Assembly: GCF_004365575.1 (NCBI RefSeq)
Contig: NZ_SOBG01000002.1
Span: forward strand, 62,001 to 126,000
Direction: 5' to 3'
From: Hypnocyclicus thermotrophus
GTDB lineage: Bacteria; Fusobacteriota; Fusobacteriia; Fusobacteriales; Fusobacteriaceae
DNA length: 64,000 nt
Part shown: piece after piece, positions 1 to 11,233 of the stretch
How positions within the stretch are numbered: position 1 is the first letter of the stretch
Layout: the number at the start of each line of letters is the position of its first letter
Notes under the pieces: generated by a model
What the model saw: the letters and a program-made list of their open reading frames with translations, nothing else
Told to the model about the DNA's origin: nothing
Database searches by the model: none
Made by a program: the position numbers and the translations under genes

Positions 1-1
1 T

Positions 2-814
2 TCATTATTTAGCACAGGTTTAGAGGGGTTTTATGGAGATATAAATATAAATTTGGTTATATCGTTTTTAATAATTTTAGGTGGAATAGGGTTTGCTGTA
101 ATTGATTCATTGATACAGTATATAAGAACAAAAAAAGCAAAATTTAATTTAACTTCAAAATTAGCGTTAATAATTACAGGGATTTTAATTATAGTTGGAT
201 CTATTACTTTTTTTATTTTTGAAAGAAAAAATAATCTTACAATTGGAAATATGAGTTTATTTAATAAAATAATAGCATCATTTTTTCAAAGTGTAACAAC
301 GAGAACAGCAGGATTTAATACAGTATCTATGTCAAATTTAAAACCAGCAACAATTTTTATGATGCTTATATTTATGATGATAGGAGCTTCACCTGGTTCT
401 ACAGGTGGAGGAATAAAAACTACAACTTTTGGAGTTTTAGTTTTTTATATAATAGGCATAGTGAAAGGGCAAAAAGATATAAATATTTCTAATAGAAGAA
501 TATCATGGGAAATATTAAATAGAGCACTTGTAATATTTGCAATATCAATTATATATGTATTATTTATAATTTTTTTAATATTAATGATAGAAGAAAAAGA
601 TTTTATGAAAATCATTTTTGAAGTTGTTTCAGCGTTTGGTACAGTAGGATTATCTATGGGGATAACAGCTGATCTATCATTAGCTTCTAAGATACTTATA
701 ATAATAACTATGCTTATTGGTAGAGTAGGACCTCTTACATTTGCATTAGCATTGGGAGAAAGAGCAAAAAGAATAAGTTATAGATATCCTAAAGAAAATA
801 TTTTAGTAGGATAA
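2..814 (+). CDS. ktrB: K+ uptake channel subunit KtrB/TrkH family, C-terminal part
   Basis: This is the membrane pore subunit of a Ktr/Trk potassium uptake system. The frame is open to the left edge, so the N-terminus lies outside the window. The visible part of about 270 residues has several hydrophobic segments and the glycine-rich pore-loop signature GASPGSTGGGIKTTTFG, typical of the third or fourth M1-P-M2 repeat of the SKT superfamily. A further loop with a conserved glycine (FGTVGLSMG) follows near the C-terminus, as in KtrB. The next gene encodes the cytosolic RCK-type gating partner, so the pair forms a complete Ktr system. Because KtrA is short (one TrkA-N plus one TrkA-C domain), KtrB fits better than TrkH of enterobacterial type. 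Confidence 0.9.
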   Translation, partial: SLFSTGLEGFYGDININLVISFLIILGGIGFAVIDSLIQYIRTKKAKFNLTSKLALIITGILIIVGSITFFIFERKNNLTIGNMSLFNKIIASFFQSVTTRTAGFNTVSMSNLKPATIFMMLIFMMIGASPGSTGGGIKTTTFGVLVFYIIGIVKGQKDINISNRRISWEILNRALVIFAISIIYVLFIIFLILMIEEKDFMKIIFEVVSAFGTVGLSMGITADLSLASKILIIITMLIGRVGPLTFALALGERAKRISYRYPKENILVG

Positions 815-829
815 TATATGGGAGGAATA

Positions 830-1489
830 ATGAAACAATATTTAGTAGTAGGATTAGGAAGATTTGGAAGTAGTATAGCTGAAACTTTATATAAAGCAGA
901 TGAAAGTGTTTTAGCACTTGATATAGACGAAGAAATAATTCAAGAGGCAATAAATAATGATATTGTAGATAATGCAGTTGAAATAGATGCAACTGATGAA
1001 AAAAGTCTTCAAGATTTGGGTATAAATAATTTTGATGTAGCTTTTGTTTGTGTAGGAACAAATATACAAGCTAGTATACTTATAACCCTTACATTAAAAG
1101 AAATGGGAATAAAAAGAGTTATATGTAAAGCGGTAACAAAAGCTCACGGAAAAGTTTTAAAAAAAATAGGAGCAGATGAAGTTGTTTTTCCTGAAATTTA
1201 TATGGGGAAAAGAGTTGCTTTAGCAGAGATGGAAACTAATATAATAGAACATATGAAATTTTCCGAAGAATTTTTAATTATAGAAATAAAAGCACCAGCT
1301 AGTTTTGTAAATAGAAGTTTAATAGAACTTGATTTAAGAAAAGATTATAATGCAAATATTATAGCAATTAGAAGAGAGAGAGGAGATGCGGTTCTTAGTC
1401 CAAATGCAACAACTAAAATATTTGAAGGTGATACATTAATTGTTGCAACAGATGGTAGAACAGCTAAAAAATTGGAAGAATTAAAATAA
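830..1489 (+). CDS. ktrA: Ktr system regulatory subunit KtrA (RCK/TrkA)
   Basis: This is the cytosolic nucleotide-binding regulator that gates KtrB. The N-terminal Rossmann motif VGLGRFGSS follows directly after the start. An acidic residue ends the second strand (ALDID), and a TrkA-C domain occupies roughly the last 70 residues. The protein is about 219 residues, the size of Bacillus KtrA. An ATG at 818 is in frame, but I chose ATG 830 because GGAGGA lies just before it and the family starts right at the Rossmann fold. It sits 15 bases after ktrB, so the two are surely cotranscribed. Confidence 0.9.
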   Translation: MKQYLVVGLGRFGSSIAETLYKADESVLALDIDEEIIQEAINNDIVDNAVEIDATDEKSLQDLGINNFDVAFVCVGTNIQASILITLTLKEMGIKRVICKAVTKAHGKVLKKIGADEVVFPEIYMGKRVALAEMETNIIEHMKFSEEFLIIEIKAPASFVNRSLIELDLRKDYNANIIAIRRERGDAVLSPNATTKIFEGDTLIVATDGRTAKKLEELK

Positions 1490-1518
1490 TAGAGTTAAAA
1501 CAAATAATAGGAGGAAAA

Positions 1519-3405
1519 ATGTTTAATGAAAATTTTGATGTAATTGTAGTTGGCGCTGGACATGCAGGTTGTGAAGCAGCTTTAGCAGCAGCAAGAATGG
1601 GAATGAAAACAGCTATGTTTACAATTACACTTGATAATATAGGAATAATGTCATGTAATCCATCAATTGGAGGACCTGCTAAAAGTCATTTAGTTAAAGA
1701 AATAGATGCACTTGGTGGAGAAATGGGGAGAAATTCTGATAAAACTTTTGTTCAAATAAGAGTTTTAAATACAAGAAAAGGACCAGCGGTTAGATCACTA
1801 AGAGTGCAAAGTGATAAAAAAGCTTATCATAAAGAAATGAAAAAAACTATTGAAAATACAGAAAATTTATCAGCAATACAAGGGATTGTAACAGAACTTA
1901 TTGTAGAAAATAATGAAGTAAAAGGTGTAAAAACTAAAGAGGGACTTACATATTATGCAAAAGCGGTAGTACTTGCAACGGGGACATTTTTAAGAGGTCT
2001 TATACATATTGGTGAGAATAAATTTAAAGGTGGAAGAATGGGAGAATTATCTGCAGAAGAATTATCGAGTTCTTTGGAAAAATGTAACTTGAAATTAGGT
2101 AGATTTAAGACTGGAACGCCTCCGAGAGTAGATGCAAGAACTATTCATTTTGATAAAATAGAAGAACAGCCAGGAGATATTAATCAAGGATTAAAATTTT
2201 CTAGAAAAACAACAATAGAAGAAGCTAATTCGAGGAAACAAATTCCTTGTCATATAACATATACAAATACAGAAGTTCATGATATTATACTAAATAATAA
2301 GCATAGATCTCCTATGTTTAATGGAACTATAGAAGGAGTAGGGCCTAGATATTGTCCATCAATAGAAGATAAAGTATTTAGATATCAGGATAAAGAAAGA
2401 CACCATCTATTTTTAGAAAGAGAAGGCTATGATACAAATGAAATATATGTAAGCGGATTTTCTTCTAGTTTACCAGCAGATCTACAATATGAGATGTTAA
2501 ATAAATTACCAGGACTAGAAGATGCTAAAATAATGAGATATGCTTATGCAATAGAATATGATTATGTTGATCCAGAAGAATTGAAGTATTCTTTAGAAAC
2601 TAAAAAAATTAGTGGATTATTTTTAGCCGGACAAATAAATGGAACTTCTGGATATGAAGAAGCAGCAGCACAAGGCCTTATAGCGGGAATTAATGCTGTT
2701 CAAAAAATAAAAGGGGAAGAACCAGTTATTTTAGACAGAGCAGATTCGTATATTGGTACATTAATAGATGATTTAGTAACAAAAGGAACAAATGAACCTT
2801 ATAGAATGTTTACGGCGCGTTCTGAATATAGACTTTATTTAAGAGAAGATAATGCTGATTTGAGACTTTCTCATATTGGATATAAAGTTGGGCTTTTATC
2901 CGATGAAGAATACAAACTTATAGAAACTAAAAGAAAAAATATAGAAAAAATAAGAGTTCAATTAAAATCAAATGTAGTAGGAAGTTCAAATAGAAGAGTG
3001 GTTGAAATACTAGAAAAAAATGGTGAAAAGCCTTTAAAAAGTGGAATTAAATTAGATGAGTTTTTAAAAAGACCAGGTATAAAATATAGTGATGTTGAAT
3101 ATGTAGCGGAAGTTATGGATGTTGAATTTGATTTTTCGGATTTTGATGAAGAAACAAAATATCAAGTAGAAGTTCAGACAAAATATGAAGGGTATATAAA
3201 AAAACAACTTAAAATGATAGAAAAACATAAGCAACTTGAAAATAAATTAATACCAAAAGATTTTGATTACGATAATATAAAAGGAATAACATTAGAAGCA
3301 AAACAAAAATTAAAGCAAAAAAGACCTTTGAATATTGGACAAGCTTCTAGAATATCAGGAATAACGCCAGCAGATATATCAGTATTATTAATGTATATTA
3401 AATAA
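1519..3405 (+). CDS. mnmG: tRNA uridine-5-carboxymethylaminomethyl modification enzyme MnmG
   Basis: This FAD enzyme works with MnmE to make (c)mnm5U34 in the wobble position of tRNAs. The 628-residue length is normal. The FAD-binding motif [19 protein letters not shown] lies at residues 10-28. The family signatures [20 protein letters not shown] and TGTPPRVD follow, and the helical MnmE/tRNA-binding C-terminal domain ends the protein. A GGAGG ribosome site precedes the ATG by four bases. It is followed by rsmG, the classic mnmG-rsmG pair; mnmE is not adjacent here. Confidence 0.97.
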   Translation: MFNENFDVIVVGAGHAGCEAALAAARMGMKTAMFTITLDNIGIMSCNPSIGGPAKSHLVKEIDALGGEMGRNSDKTFVQIRVLNTRKGPAVRSLRVQSDKKAYHKEMKKTIENTENLSAIQGIVTELIVENNEVKGVKTKEGLTYYAKAVVLATGTFLRGLIHIGENKFKGGRMGELSAEELSSSLEKCNLKLGRFKTGTPPRVDARTIHFDKIEEQPGDINQGLKFSRKTTIEEANSRKQIPCHITYTNTEVHDIILNNKHRSPMFNGTIEGVGPRYCPSIEDKVFRYQDKERHHLFLEREGYDTNEIYVSGFSSSLPADLQYEMLNKLPGLEDAKIMRYAYAIEYDYVDPEELKYSLETKKISGLFLAGQINGTSGYEEAAAQGLIAGINAVQKIKGEEPVILDRADSYIGTLIDDLVTKGTNEPYRMFTARSEYRLYLREDNADLRLSHIGYKVGLLSDEEYKLIETKRKNIEKIRVQLKSNVVGSSNRRVVEILEKNGEKPLKSGIKLDEFLKRPGIKYSDVEYVAEVMDVEFDFSDFDEETKYQVEVQTKYEGYIKKQLKMIEKHKQLENKLIPKDFDYDNIKGITLEAKQKLKQKRPLNIGQASRISGITPADISVLLMYIK

Positions 3406-3450
3406 TCAATACTATTTAAGATAAAAAATACTTTAAATTAGAGGAGAAAT

Positions 3451-4158
3451 ATGAGAGAATATCTAATAAAAGGAATAGAAAAAATTGGAGTAGATATTTC
3501 AAAAGAAAGTATTGAGAAATTATTGAAATATTTTCAAATTTTAAAAGAATACAATTCACATACTAATCTTACTGCAATAAGAGATGATAAAGGAATAATA
3601 GAAAAGCATTTTTTAGATTCTCTATTAGTCCAAAAAAACATATTAAAATATATAAAAGGGAATGAAAAAGCAATAGATATAGGTACGGGTGCCGGTTTTC
3701 CCGGCATGGTACTTGCTATTGTCAATACAAATATTCAATTTACCTTATTAGATTCTGTTGGGAAAAAAACAAAATTTTTAGAGATTACAAAAAAAGAACT
3801 TTCTTTAGAAAATGTGGAGATTATAAATGATAGAGCCGAAAATTATATTAATGGAAATAGAGAAAAATATGATTTTGGATTTTGCAGAGGAGTATCAAAA
3901 TTGAATGTTATATTAGAATATGAGATTCCGTTTTTAAAAGTTAACGGGAGGTTTTTTCCTCAAAAATTAGAATATGAAGAAGAATTAAAAGAAGCTGAAA
4001 ATGCTTTAAAAGTTTTAAATTCGGAATATATTGAAGTGTATAATGAAAAATTACCTTATTCAAATGATAAAAGAGTAATATTAAATATTTTGAAAAAAAG
4101 TAAAAATGATGAAAAATATCCAAGGAAAAATGGAAGACCATTAAAAAAACCGTTATGA
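3451..4158 (+). CDS. rsmG: 16S rRNA (guanine-N7) methyltransferase RsmG
   Basis: This SAM-dependent enzyme methylates G527 (E. coli numbering) of 16S rRNA. The SAM-binding motif AIDIGTGAGFPGMVLAI lies near residues 72-88, and the FCRGVSKL segment corresponds to the conserved R-A/G-V region of the family. The 235-residue length is normal. It ends in a basic tail (KYPRKNGRPLKKPL), the usual C-terminal YPR-G-P-KPL signature. It follows mnmG by 45 bases. Confidence 0.95.
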   Translation: MREYLIKGIEKIGVDISKESIEKLLKYFQILKEYNSHTNLTAIRDDKGIIEKHFLDSLLVQKNILKYIKGNEKAIDIGTGAGFPGMVLAIVNTNIQFTLLDSVGKKTKFLEITKKELSLENVEIINDRAENYINGNREKYDFGFCRGVSKLNVILEYEIPFLKVNGRFFPQKLEYEEELKEAENALKVLNSEYIEVYNEKLPYSNDKRVILNILKKSKNDEKYPRKNGRPLKKPL

Positions 4159-4174
4159 TTAAGGAGAATGTATT

Positions 4175-5038
4175 ATGAGTAATACTACTGATATTAAAAA
4201 GGTAATAGATAAACTAGATGATTTACCTACGCTACCAATAATAATACAACAAATATTAGCGTTATTAGATAATCCAAATAGTACGGCAAAAGATATAAAT
4301 GAAGTTATAAGAAGTGATCAATCTTTAACTATCCAAACATTGAAATTAGTTAATTCTTCGTATTATGGATTTCCTAGAAAAATAGGAACAGTAACAGAAG
4401 CTATAGTTGTATTAGGGTTTGATACAGTTAGAAGTCTAGTTTTAAGTGCTAGTGTTTGTAAAATGTATGAAGGTGGAAGTGGACCATTTAATAGAGAAAA
4501 TTTATGGGTACACACCTTAGCAGTTGCATTTGCTGCAAGGATTATTTCTAAAACTATAAAATATCCTCAAGAAGAGATAGCTTTTGTATCAGGGCTACTT
4601 CATGACATAGCAAAAGTATTCGAAGATCAGCTTTTTCATGATGAATTTATAGAGGCACTTACAAAAGCTAAAAAGGAAAATAGAAATTTACATGAAGTAG
4701 AACAAGAGATATTGGGTTATGACCATACAAAAATTGGAAAAAGACTTTCTAATAAATGGAATTTACCCAAAAGTATAACTACAGTAATAGCATATCATCA
4801 CACTCCAGAGCTTGCAATTAATACTGAAGATGGAATATTGCCATGTATAGTAAGTGTTGCAGATGCACTTGTAAGACTTAGAAAGATTGGAGATAGCGGG
4901 AATAATGCAAAACCAAGCTTAAGTAAAAAAATTTTGGATGCTTTGAAATTAAAAAAAGAAGATTTACCAGTAATTATTAGAAAGTTAGAAGCTGAATTAG
5001 AAAAAGCAGAAACATTTTTAGAGCTTAATAAATCCTAA
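4175..5038 (+). CDS. HDOD-domain signalling protein
   Basis: This is a stand-alone HDOD protein of 287 residues. The domain begins near residue 10 with DDLPTLPIIIQQILALLDNP and contains the internal motifs SSYYGFPRKIGTVTEAIVVLG and LLHDIAKVF; it covers about the first 210 residues. HDOD proteins are non-catalytic relatives of HD phosphohydrolases used in signalling, motility and stress control. Its exact partner cannot be read from sequence. It lies 16 bases after rsmG with a good GGAG site. The presence of flagella and a chemoreceptor in this genome makes a signalling role plausible, but that is inference. Confidence 0.85.
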   Translation: MSNTTDIKKVIDKLDDLPTLPIIIQQILALLDNPNSTAKDINEVIRSDQSLTIQTLKLVNSSYYGFPRKIGTVTEAIVVLGFDTVRSLVLSASVCKMYEGGSGPFNRENLWVHTLAVAFAARIISKTIKYPQEEIAFVSGLLHDIAKVFEDQLFHDEFIEALTKAKKENRNLHEVEQEILGYDHTKIGKRLSNKWNLPKSITTVIAYHHTPELAINTEDGILPCIVSVADALVRLRKIGDSGNNAKPSLSKKILDALKLKKEDLPVIIRKLEAELEKAETFLELNKS

Positions 5039-5055
5039 GTGTTAAGGAGAAAAAT

Positions 5056-6822
5056 ATGTTAAAGAAAGTTTTTTTATCTATAGTATTTATTATTTTAAAT
5101 ATAAATGTTTTTTCTTATAATTACAAAATTATAGGAGATCCATATGTTTCTAAAAAAGGAAATATAGGACTTGCAAATGTAATTAATAATTATAATGATA
5201 ATTTATTTATATCGGACTATATGTTAGGTAAAATTGCTATGTTTGATAAAAATGGTAAACTAGAAAAAGAATACAAAAACATTAAGAAACCTATTTTTTT
5301 TACTGTTGATAAAAATTACATTTACGTGAGTGAAAGTAGCAATAATGAAATAATAAAAATTGATATTAAAACGGGAGATAAAAAAACTTTTTTAAAAACT
5401 GGAATGATGGAAAAAGAGGTTTTACACCCAGGAGAATTATTAGTAAATGATAATAAATTATATGTATTAGATGAATATAATTATAGAGTACAAATAGTTA
5501 ATAAAGAGACAGGTGACTATATAGGACAGATTTTACTTGAGAAATTTAGATATGATTATAAGCCTTATTCGTTTTTAAATTATTCAATGATAATTATAGA
5601 CAATAAATTATATGTATTAAATAATTATAGTAAAAAAATATATGTTTATAATATGAATTATAAACAAGTTAATGAAATTAATCTTGAAAATATGAAAAAC
5701 CCAGTTAAATTATATAAATTAAATGATAAATTATATATTTATGATGCTACTGAAAATATTTTAGTAGATGTGGATAATAATATAATAAAATTAAATATAG
5801 AAACAAAATATAACTTATCTGGAATAAATCATTTTGATACAAAAGAAAAATTCATTTATATATTAAATCATAATAATGTTTATAAATTTGATATAGAAAA
5901 CAACAGTTTAGAACTCTTATTTAAGCTATTAAACATAAGAGAAAATGAATACATAAAACCTATAGATATAGATGTAGATAATGAAAAGAATCTTTATATT
6001 TTAGATGGAGAACTTGAAAAGATATTAGTCTATAATAAATATAAAGAATTAATAAATGTAATAAAAAATATAGGTGAAAAGCCTCAAAGTATTTGTGTAG
6101 ATAAAAACAGTAATATAGTTATTACATTTCCTTTTGAAAATAAAATCAGAAAAATTTCTCAAACAGGGAAATTAATAGCAGAATATGGAAATTATAATAT
6201 ATTTAAAACAAATGAAATGTATTATTATGAAAAAGAGATACAAGAAAGTTATGATCCTAAAAAAATAGATAAAAATATTTACAATCTAATAGTAGACTTG
6301 GATGAAATGGGGAATTATTATTTAGCAAATAGTAAATTGATGAATATTACTGTATTAAATCCTTTTTTTGAAAAAATTAAGGAGTATGGACAAAAAGCTA
6401 GTATAATTTCTGTTTTTAGAAATAAAAAAGAAAAAAATAGTTTTGGATGGGATGAAAAAAATAAAAATAATTTAACTGATATATTTGTTAATGAAGATAC
6501 AGTATATGTACTAGATAAATATTATAAAAGAATAGATATGATAAAAAATAATAAAATAGAAAAAAGCTTTGAAGATGATTTTTCTGAAGAAGGATTGAAT
6601 TCAATTTATGTTGATAAAGAATATATTTATGTTGTAGATTCATATAATTTTAGAATAAGAAAATATAATAAAGAATTTAAATTAATAGAAGATTTAAGTT
6701 TTTTAAAAGAAGGATTAATACCTTTAAAAATAAATGAAAGATATGTAATATTTAAAAAATATATTGAGGATTTTAATGCACAATATATAGTACTTGATAT
6801 TCAAAGCGCATTAGACAAATAA
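5056..6822 (+). CDS. Secreted beta-propeller (NHL/SMP-30-like) repeat protein
   Basis: An N-terminal signal peptide (basic MLKK, then a hydrophobic run to about residue 20) directs export. The rest consists of repeated four-strand-like units with the pattern 'hydrophobic-Y-V-L-D-x-Y-N-x-R-hydrophobic' (for example YVLDEYNYRVQIV and YVVDSYNFRIRKY), typical of NHL-type propellers. No catalytic residues are recognisable. It precedes the tamB-bamA-skp-lpxD run with a short gap and is probably cotranscribed, which suggests a periplasmic scaffold or binding role in envelope assembly. That role is inferred from context only. Confidence 0.65.
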   Translation: MLKKVFLSIVFIILNINVFSYNYKIIGDPYVSKKGNIGLANVINNYNDNLFISDYMLGKIAMFDKNGKLEKEYKNIKKPIFFTVDKNYIYVSESSNNEIIKIDIKTGDKKTFLKTGMMEKEVLHPGELLVNDNKLYVLDEYNYRVQIVNKETGDYIGQILLEKFRYDYKPYSFLNYSMIIIDNKLYVLNNYSKKIYVYNMNYKQVNEINLENMKNPVKLYKLNDKLYIYDATENILVDVDNNIIKLNIETKYNLSGINHFDTKEKFIYILNHNNVYKFDIENNSLELLFKLLNIRENEYIKPIDIDVDNEKNLYILDGELEKILVYNKYKELINVIKNIGEKPQSICVDKNSNIVITFPFENKIRKISQTGKLIAEYGNYNIFKTNEMYYYEKEIQESYDPKKIDKNIYNLIVDLDEMGNYYLANSKLMNITVLNPFFEKIKEYGQKASIISVFRNKKEKNSFGWDEKNKNNLTDIFVNEDTVYVLDKYYKRIDMIKNNKIEKSFEDDFSEEGLNSIYVDKEYIYVVDSYNFRIRKYNKEFKLIEDLSFLKEGLIPLKINERYVIFKKYIEDFNAQYIVLDIQSALDK

Positions 6823-6841
6823 ATGATGTTGGTGAAATTTG

Positions 6842-9800
6842 ATGAATAAATTTATAAAAAAACATATTAAATTTTTTGATTTTTTAGGAATAGTTGCATT
6901 AATAGTTATATTTGTTTTTTTATTTATGTTTATAAGAACGAATTTCACACAATTAGTGAAATTAGGTTTTAAACAGGGGCTTGGATATAATATTGATTTT
7001 GAAAATGTATCATTTAGAAATTATAACGAAATTTTTTTCAAAGATCTAAGATTATATGATAAAGAAAATAATGAATTAATAGTTGAGGATAAAGAGGTTC
7101 ATTTATATATTGATTATAAAAGTTTTTTTAATTCTCCAATAAAAAAAATTTATTTTAAAGAGCCAAAATTATATATAAAAATAAAAAATAAAAAGGAGTT
7201 AAATATTCTTGATGCAATTTTAGTCTCAAGTAAGAAAAAGGTTAAAAATAGTTTAATTCAAAAAATAACAATAGAAAATGCAAATATTGAATTGAAAGAT
7301 TATTCATATAAAACGCTAATAAAAAAAGATATAGTAGCAGTTAACGGAGATATAAAATTTTATTCTTTAAATAAATTTGTTGTTGAATTAAAAGGGTATA
7401 CAAAAGAAAAAAAAGATGCATTTTTTGGTTATAAATTTATAAAAAATAAAGATAAAATTAAAAATATTTTTGAATTAAAAAATTTTAAATTAGAAAAAGA
7501 GTTTATTCAATATGGACTATTAGATGAATATATAACAGCTAATAGTGGAAGCTTTGATATGAAGTTAGAAATAACAAATAATAACGATCTTTATGGGAAC
7601 TTAATATTAGATAGCGATAAAATAAATTATATTGGGAACTCTCAAAATTTAGAAATTAACAATGTTAAAAGTGAAGTGTTTTTTTTAGGTCAAGATATAA
7701 AAGGATATATTAATGGTAAAATAAAAGATAATGAACTAGAATTTTTAATTAATAAAGAAGATAAGAACTCACAAATAAAAATTATTTCAAAAAATTTAAA
7801 TATAAACGATATCATAGAAGAAATAAAGTTTAAGAATAAAGATATGTTAAAAGATGTAGAAGGAATATTATCATATGTAAGTTTAGATCTCAACTTTAAT
7901 GGTAATAATTTAAAAAAAACTAATCTTTATATGCGAAGCAAAAGAATAAATTACTTAGAAAATAGTGCAGAAAATATAAAGGGAACAATATTTTATAATA
8001 ATGGAATTTTTGGGATAAAAGATTTAACAACAACTTTAGAGTTGATTCAAAATAATATAAAAAGTAAATTTGATATTAAATTAAATAGTGATTATATATC
8101 AAACGAATTAATAAGGACAAATTATTATATAAATAAAATTGATTCTAAATTAGATTTTGAAAATTTATATGGAGAAATTAATTATGATATAAAAAATAAG
8201 CAAATAAATATAAATAATAATACAAAAAATTTTAAATTTAAGTTTTTAATAAATGAAAATAAATTTTTATTAAATTTAAATAGTGCAGGTTATAAGATAA
8301 ATTTTTTAAATAATATTGTATTTGATTTAAAAGGAAATCTTTTTTTAGATTTTAATTATAAAAAACGCCAAATTAATAAACTAACATCAGATATGATAAT
8401 AAAAAATAATTTATATTTTGATAATCTAGAAATAAAAATAAGAGAGAGTGAAAAATTAAAAAAATACAATATAGAAACATTAAATATAATAAAAAATAAC
8501 AGTTTTGTTAAGATTAATGGATTTTTTATAAATGATAGATATACTCTTTATATAAAAGATTCAAAATTAAATGCAAAAGATATATATTTTTTAAAAAAAT
8601 ATCCTAAATTAAAATTCAATTCAATAATTAGAGGAAAAATAGAGGGTGATTTTTATAAATTACAATTTAATGGTGATTTTTTTGGTGATGGTGAATATAT
8701 TGCAAAGCTAAATAATATAAAAACAAAATTCAAATTAGAATATAGTAATAAATTAAAAATTAAAACTAAGTCATCTTTAAGTTTTTTTAATTATGATAAT
8801 ATTAGTTTAAAAGAATTAAAAGTTGAATTAGATTATAGAGATAATAAATTATATATAAATAATATAGAAAATAGATATTTAAAATTAAAAGGTATTTATG
8901 ATTTAATAGAGGATAATATAAATATAGAATATCGAGTAAATAATTATTTATTAGATAATATAAAAGAATTAACAAAGCTTGATATAATTGGAAAAAGTAT
9001 AAATTTTTCAGGGAAAGTTAAAGTTAAAAATAAACTTGATTTTAAATTAAAAATAGAAGAGACACAATTATTGTATTTAAATAGTTATAATATTTTATTA
9101 AATGGAGAAGTTGAATTAAAAAATAATATTTTATCGTTCAATGATATTTCTATTAATAAAAATAAAATTAATGGTAAAATAAATTTAGCTACACAAAATA
9201 TAGATATTAATATAAATATATACGAAGATAATATTAATACAATATTAAAAAATGATAATTTAAAAGCAAAAATAATAGGGGAAAGCTATGTAATAGGAGA
9301 TTTCAATAAAATAAAAATAATAAATAAATTAAATTTTAAAAATATGTATTATAAAGGATATAAACTACCAAATGTATCAACTGAATTTAGTTATTCAGCT
9401 AAAAAAAATAAAAAATATATTGGGAATATAGATTTTAGTAAGCTACAAATTATTCAAAATAATTATTCTATACTAAATTTATTTGGAAATATAAATTTTG
9501 ATACAGGAAATGTGAATATAAATTCAAATAAAAATAATATAGAATTTGAAAAAATAAACAATATATTTATGGAAAGTCAAATAAAAGGGCGATTAGGAAC
9601 AGAATTCAAATTAAAAGGAAATATTTATAAAGAATTTGATTATAGATTGAGACTTGAAAGTAAAAAACTTGAATATAAAAAGATTAATTTTGATAATATA
9701 TTGATAGATATGACAGGAGATAATGAAAAAGTTGTTTTAAATAAAGCTTTAATAAGATATAATGATAATATATTAAGTGGAGTTGGAAGTTATAATTATA

Positions 9801-11218
9801 ATAATTCAAAATATGAATTTAATTTAGACGGAAATGATATAGACATAAGTTTTTTAAATATTTTAAATATACCAAATCTAAAAGCTATTGGAGGAATAGC
9901 GGATATATCATTAAAGTTTAAAAATAAAAATCAAATTGGAAGTTTAAATATAAAAGATTTTTTTGCAAAAGATAAATATGGATTAATAGATTTGAAAAAT
10001 GTTACCATAGAAAGCGAATTTAAAGAGAATAAAATTTTTATAAAAACTATAAAAGGGTTATTAAATAGTGGAGAAATATTTGTTAATGGAGAAATAGATT
10101 TTCCGATAATTACTTTAAATAACAATAAATATGAAATAAAATTTAATAAATATAACTTATCTTATATATTAGAAAAAATATCAGTATATGATAAAAAAAG
10201 ATTTAATTTGATTATAGATTTATCAGGAAATGTAAATGAAAGTAAAATAAATTCAACGCTAAATATTTTAGCTGGAAATATATATAATTTAAGTTTTTCA
10301 GATAAAAAAGTAACATTATCAGAAGCAAAACTAGAAAAATTTTTAAGTTTAATAGATGTAGAAATAGCAATAAACATAAAAAATAGTATAACAGCTAATA
10401 TAGAAAAAATTTCTGTTATAAATGATATAGAAGCTGATTTAGATGGAGGGGGAATATTAAGAATAACAAATGGAAACATTAATTTTATTGGGACGATAAC
10501 TAGTGAAAATGGAGCCGTAACCTTTAATGATAATATATTTAAGCTTACAGATGCAATAATAGTTTTTGATAATCCAAATAGTTATTTACCTAATATTAAT
10601 CCTAGTATCACTATAAATGCAGAAACGAGTGTATCAACAGAGAATATTTATGTATCACTAAATGGAAGGTATAATGATTTAAAAGTAAATATGACGTCTA
10701 GTTCTGGATTAAATGAGATAGAAATAACATCGCTTTTATTGTTTAAAACGACTTTATCTGATTCAAATGCAAGCGAAGTTGTAAAAGATATTTTAAATAG
10801 ACAATTTGAAGGTCAGTTATTTAATCCTTTATCTAATGAATTAGAAAGAATATTTAATATAAATAAAATAAAAATAAGCTCTCCTGTTTTTTCAAAAAAT
10901 GAAGAAAATGGAAACTATAAATTTACAAATGATATTATATTAGGCGCTAATATAGAACTTAGTAATCCAATATATAAAGATATATTATCATGGAATTTAT
11001 ATACAGAATTTTCCCAGTATGAAAGTGGAAAAATAAATGATTATGATTTATGGTTAAATTATAAATTTAATGATAATGTTTCATGGAAAACAGGAATAAA
11101 AAAACGAACTCCTGGTTCGTTAGAAGATGATAGGATTAGTTCACATATTGATTTAGATTTCAAGTACAAAGTTGATTCTTTTTTTACATTTATTAATTTT
11201 TTAAAAAAAAGCAACTAA
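6842..11218 (+). CDS. tamB: TamB-like (DUF490/AsmA superfamily) envelope protein
   Basis: This very large protein (1458 residues) has one N-terminal membrane anchor (residues about 10-32). A long repetitive beta-rich middle follows, and a C-terminal TamB/DUF490 domain is recognisable by GAVTFNDNIFKLTDAIIVFDNP and the ITSLLLF segment. Family members bridge the inner and outer membranes and act in outer-membrane protein or phospholipid transport. BamA follows directly, the usual tamB-bamA arrangement in Fusobacteria and other non-proteobacterial diderms. I chose ATG 6842 over an overlapping TTG at 6839 because GGTGA at 6831 is better spaced from it. The gene is extremely Asn/Ile/Lys rich, as is the genome. 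Confidence 0.85.
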   Translation: MNKFIKKHIKFFDFLGIVALIVIFVFLFMFIRTNFTQLVKLGFKQGLGYNIDFENVSFRNYNEIFFKDLRLYDKENNELIVEDKEVHLYIDYKSFFNSPIKKIYFKEPKLYIKIKNKKELNILDAILVSSKKKVKNSLIQKITIENANIELKDYSYKTLIKKDIVAVNGDIKFYSLNKFVVELKGYTKEKKDAFFGYKFIKNKDKIKNIFELKNFKLEKEFIQYGLLDEYITANSGSFDMKLEITNNNDLYGNLILDSDKINYIGNSQNLEINNVKSEVFFLGQDIKGYINGKIKDNELEFLINKEDKNSQIKIISKNLNINDIIEEIKFKNKDMLKDVEGILSYVSLDLNFNGNNLKKTNLYMRSKRINYLENSAENIKGTIFYNNGIFGIKDLTTTLELIQNNIKSKFDIKLNSDYISNELIRTNYYINKIDSKLDFENLYGEINYDIKNKQININNNTKNFKFKFLINENKFLLNLNSAGYKINFLNNIVFDLKGNLFLDFNYKKRQINKLTSDMIIKNNLYFDNLEIKIRESEKLKKYNIETLNIIKNNSFVKINGFFINDRYTLYIKDSKLNAKDIYFLKKYPKLKFNSIIRGKIEGDFYKLQFNGDFFGDGEYIAKLNNIKTKFKLEYSNKLKIKTKSSLSFFNYDNISLKELKVELDYRDNKLYINNIENRYLKLKGIYDLIEDNINIEYRVNNYLLDNIKELTKLDIIGKSINFSGKVKVKNKLDFKLKIEETQLLYLNSYNILLNGEVELKNNILSFNDISINKNKINGKINLATQNIDININIYEDNINTILKNDNLKAKIIGESYVIGDFNKIKIINKLNFKNMYYKGYKLPNVSTEFSYSAKKNKKYIGNIDFSKLQIIQNNYSILNLFGNINFDTGNVNINSNKNNIEFEKINNIFMESQIKGRLGTEFKLKGNIYKEFDYRLRLESKKLEYKKINFDNILIDMTGDNEKVVLNKALIRYNDNILSGVGSYNYNNSKYEFNLDGNDIDISFLNILNIPNLKAIGGIADISLKFKNKNQIGSLNIKDFFAKDKYGLIDLKNVTIESEFKENKIFIKTIKGLLNSGEIFVNGEIDFPIITLNNNKYEIKFNKYNLSYILEKISVYDKKRFNLIIDLSGNVNESKINSTLNILAGNIYNLSFSDKKVTLSEAKLEKFLSLIDVEIAINIKNSITANIEKISVINDIEADLDGGGILRITNGNINFIGTITSENGAVTFNDNIFKLTDAIIVFDNPNSYLPNINPSITINAETSVSTENIYVSLNGRYNDLKVNMTSSSGLNEIEITSLLLFKTTLSDSNASEVVKDILNRQFEGQLFNPLSNELERIFNINKIKISSPVFSKNEENGNYKFTNDIILGANIELSNPIYKDILSWNLYTEFSQYESGKINDYDLWLNYKFNDNVSWKTGIKKRTPGSLEDDRISSHIDLDFKYKVDSFFTFINFLKKSN

Positions 11219-11233
11219 GATGGAGGCAAAAAA

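Noticed and set aside
789-1061. Minus-strand open frame of 90 codons inside ktrA
   Set aside because: Leucine/histidine-rich translation typical of the antisense of Lys/Glu-rich genes; no ribosome site.
1519-4158. Replication origin near mnmG-rsmG
   Set aside because: The pair is often near oriC in Firmicutes, but there are no DnaA-box clusters, parAB, rnpA or dnaA nearby.
10162-10479. Minus-strand open frame of 105 codons inside the tamB-like gene
   Set aside because: Shadow of a long AT-rich gene; no ribosome site, no recognisable domain.
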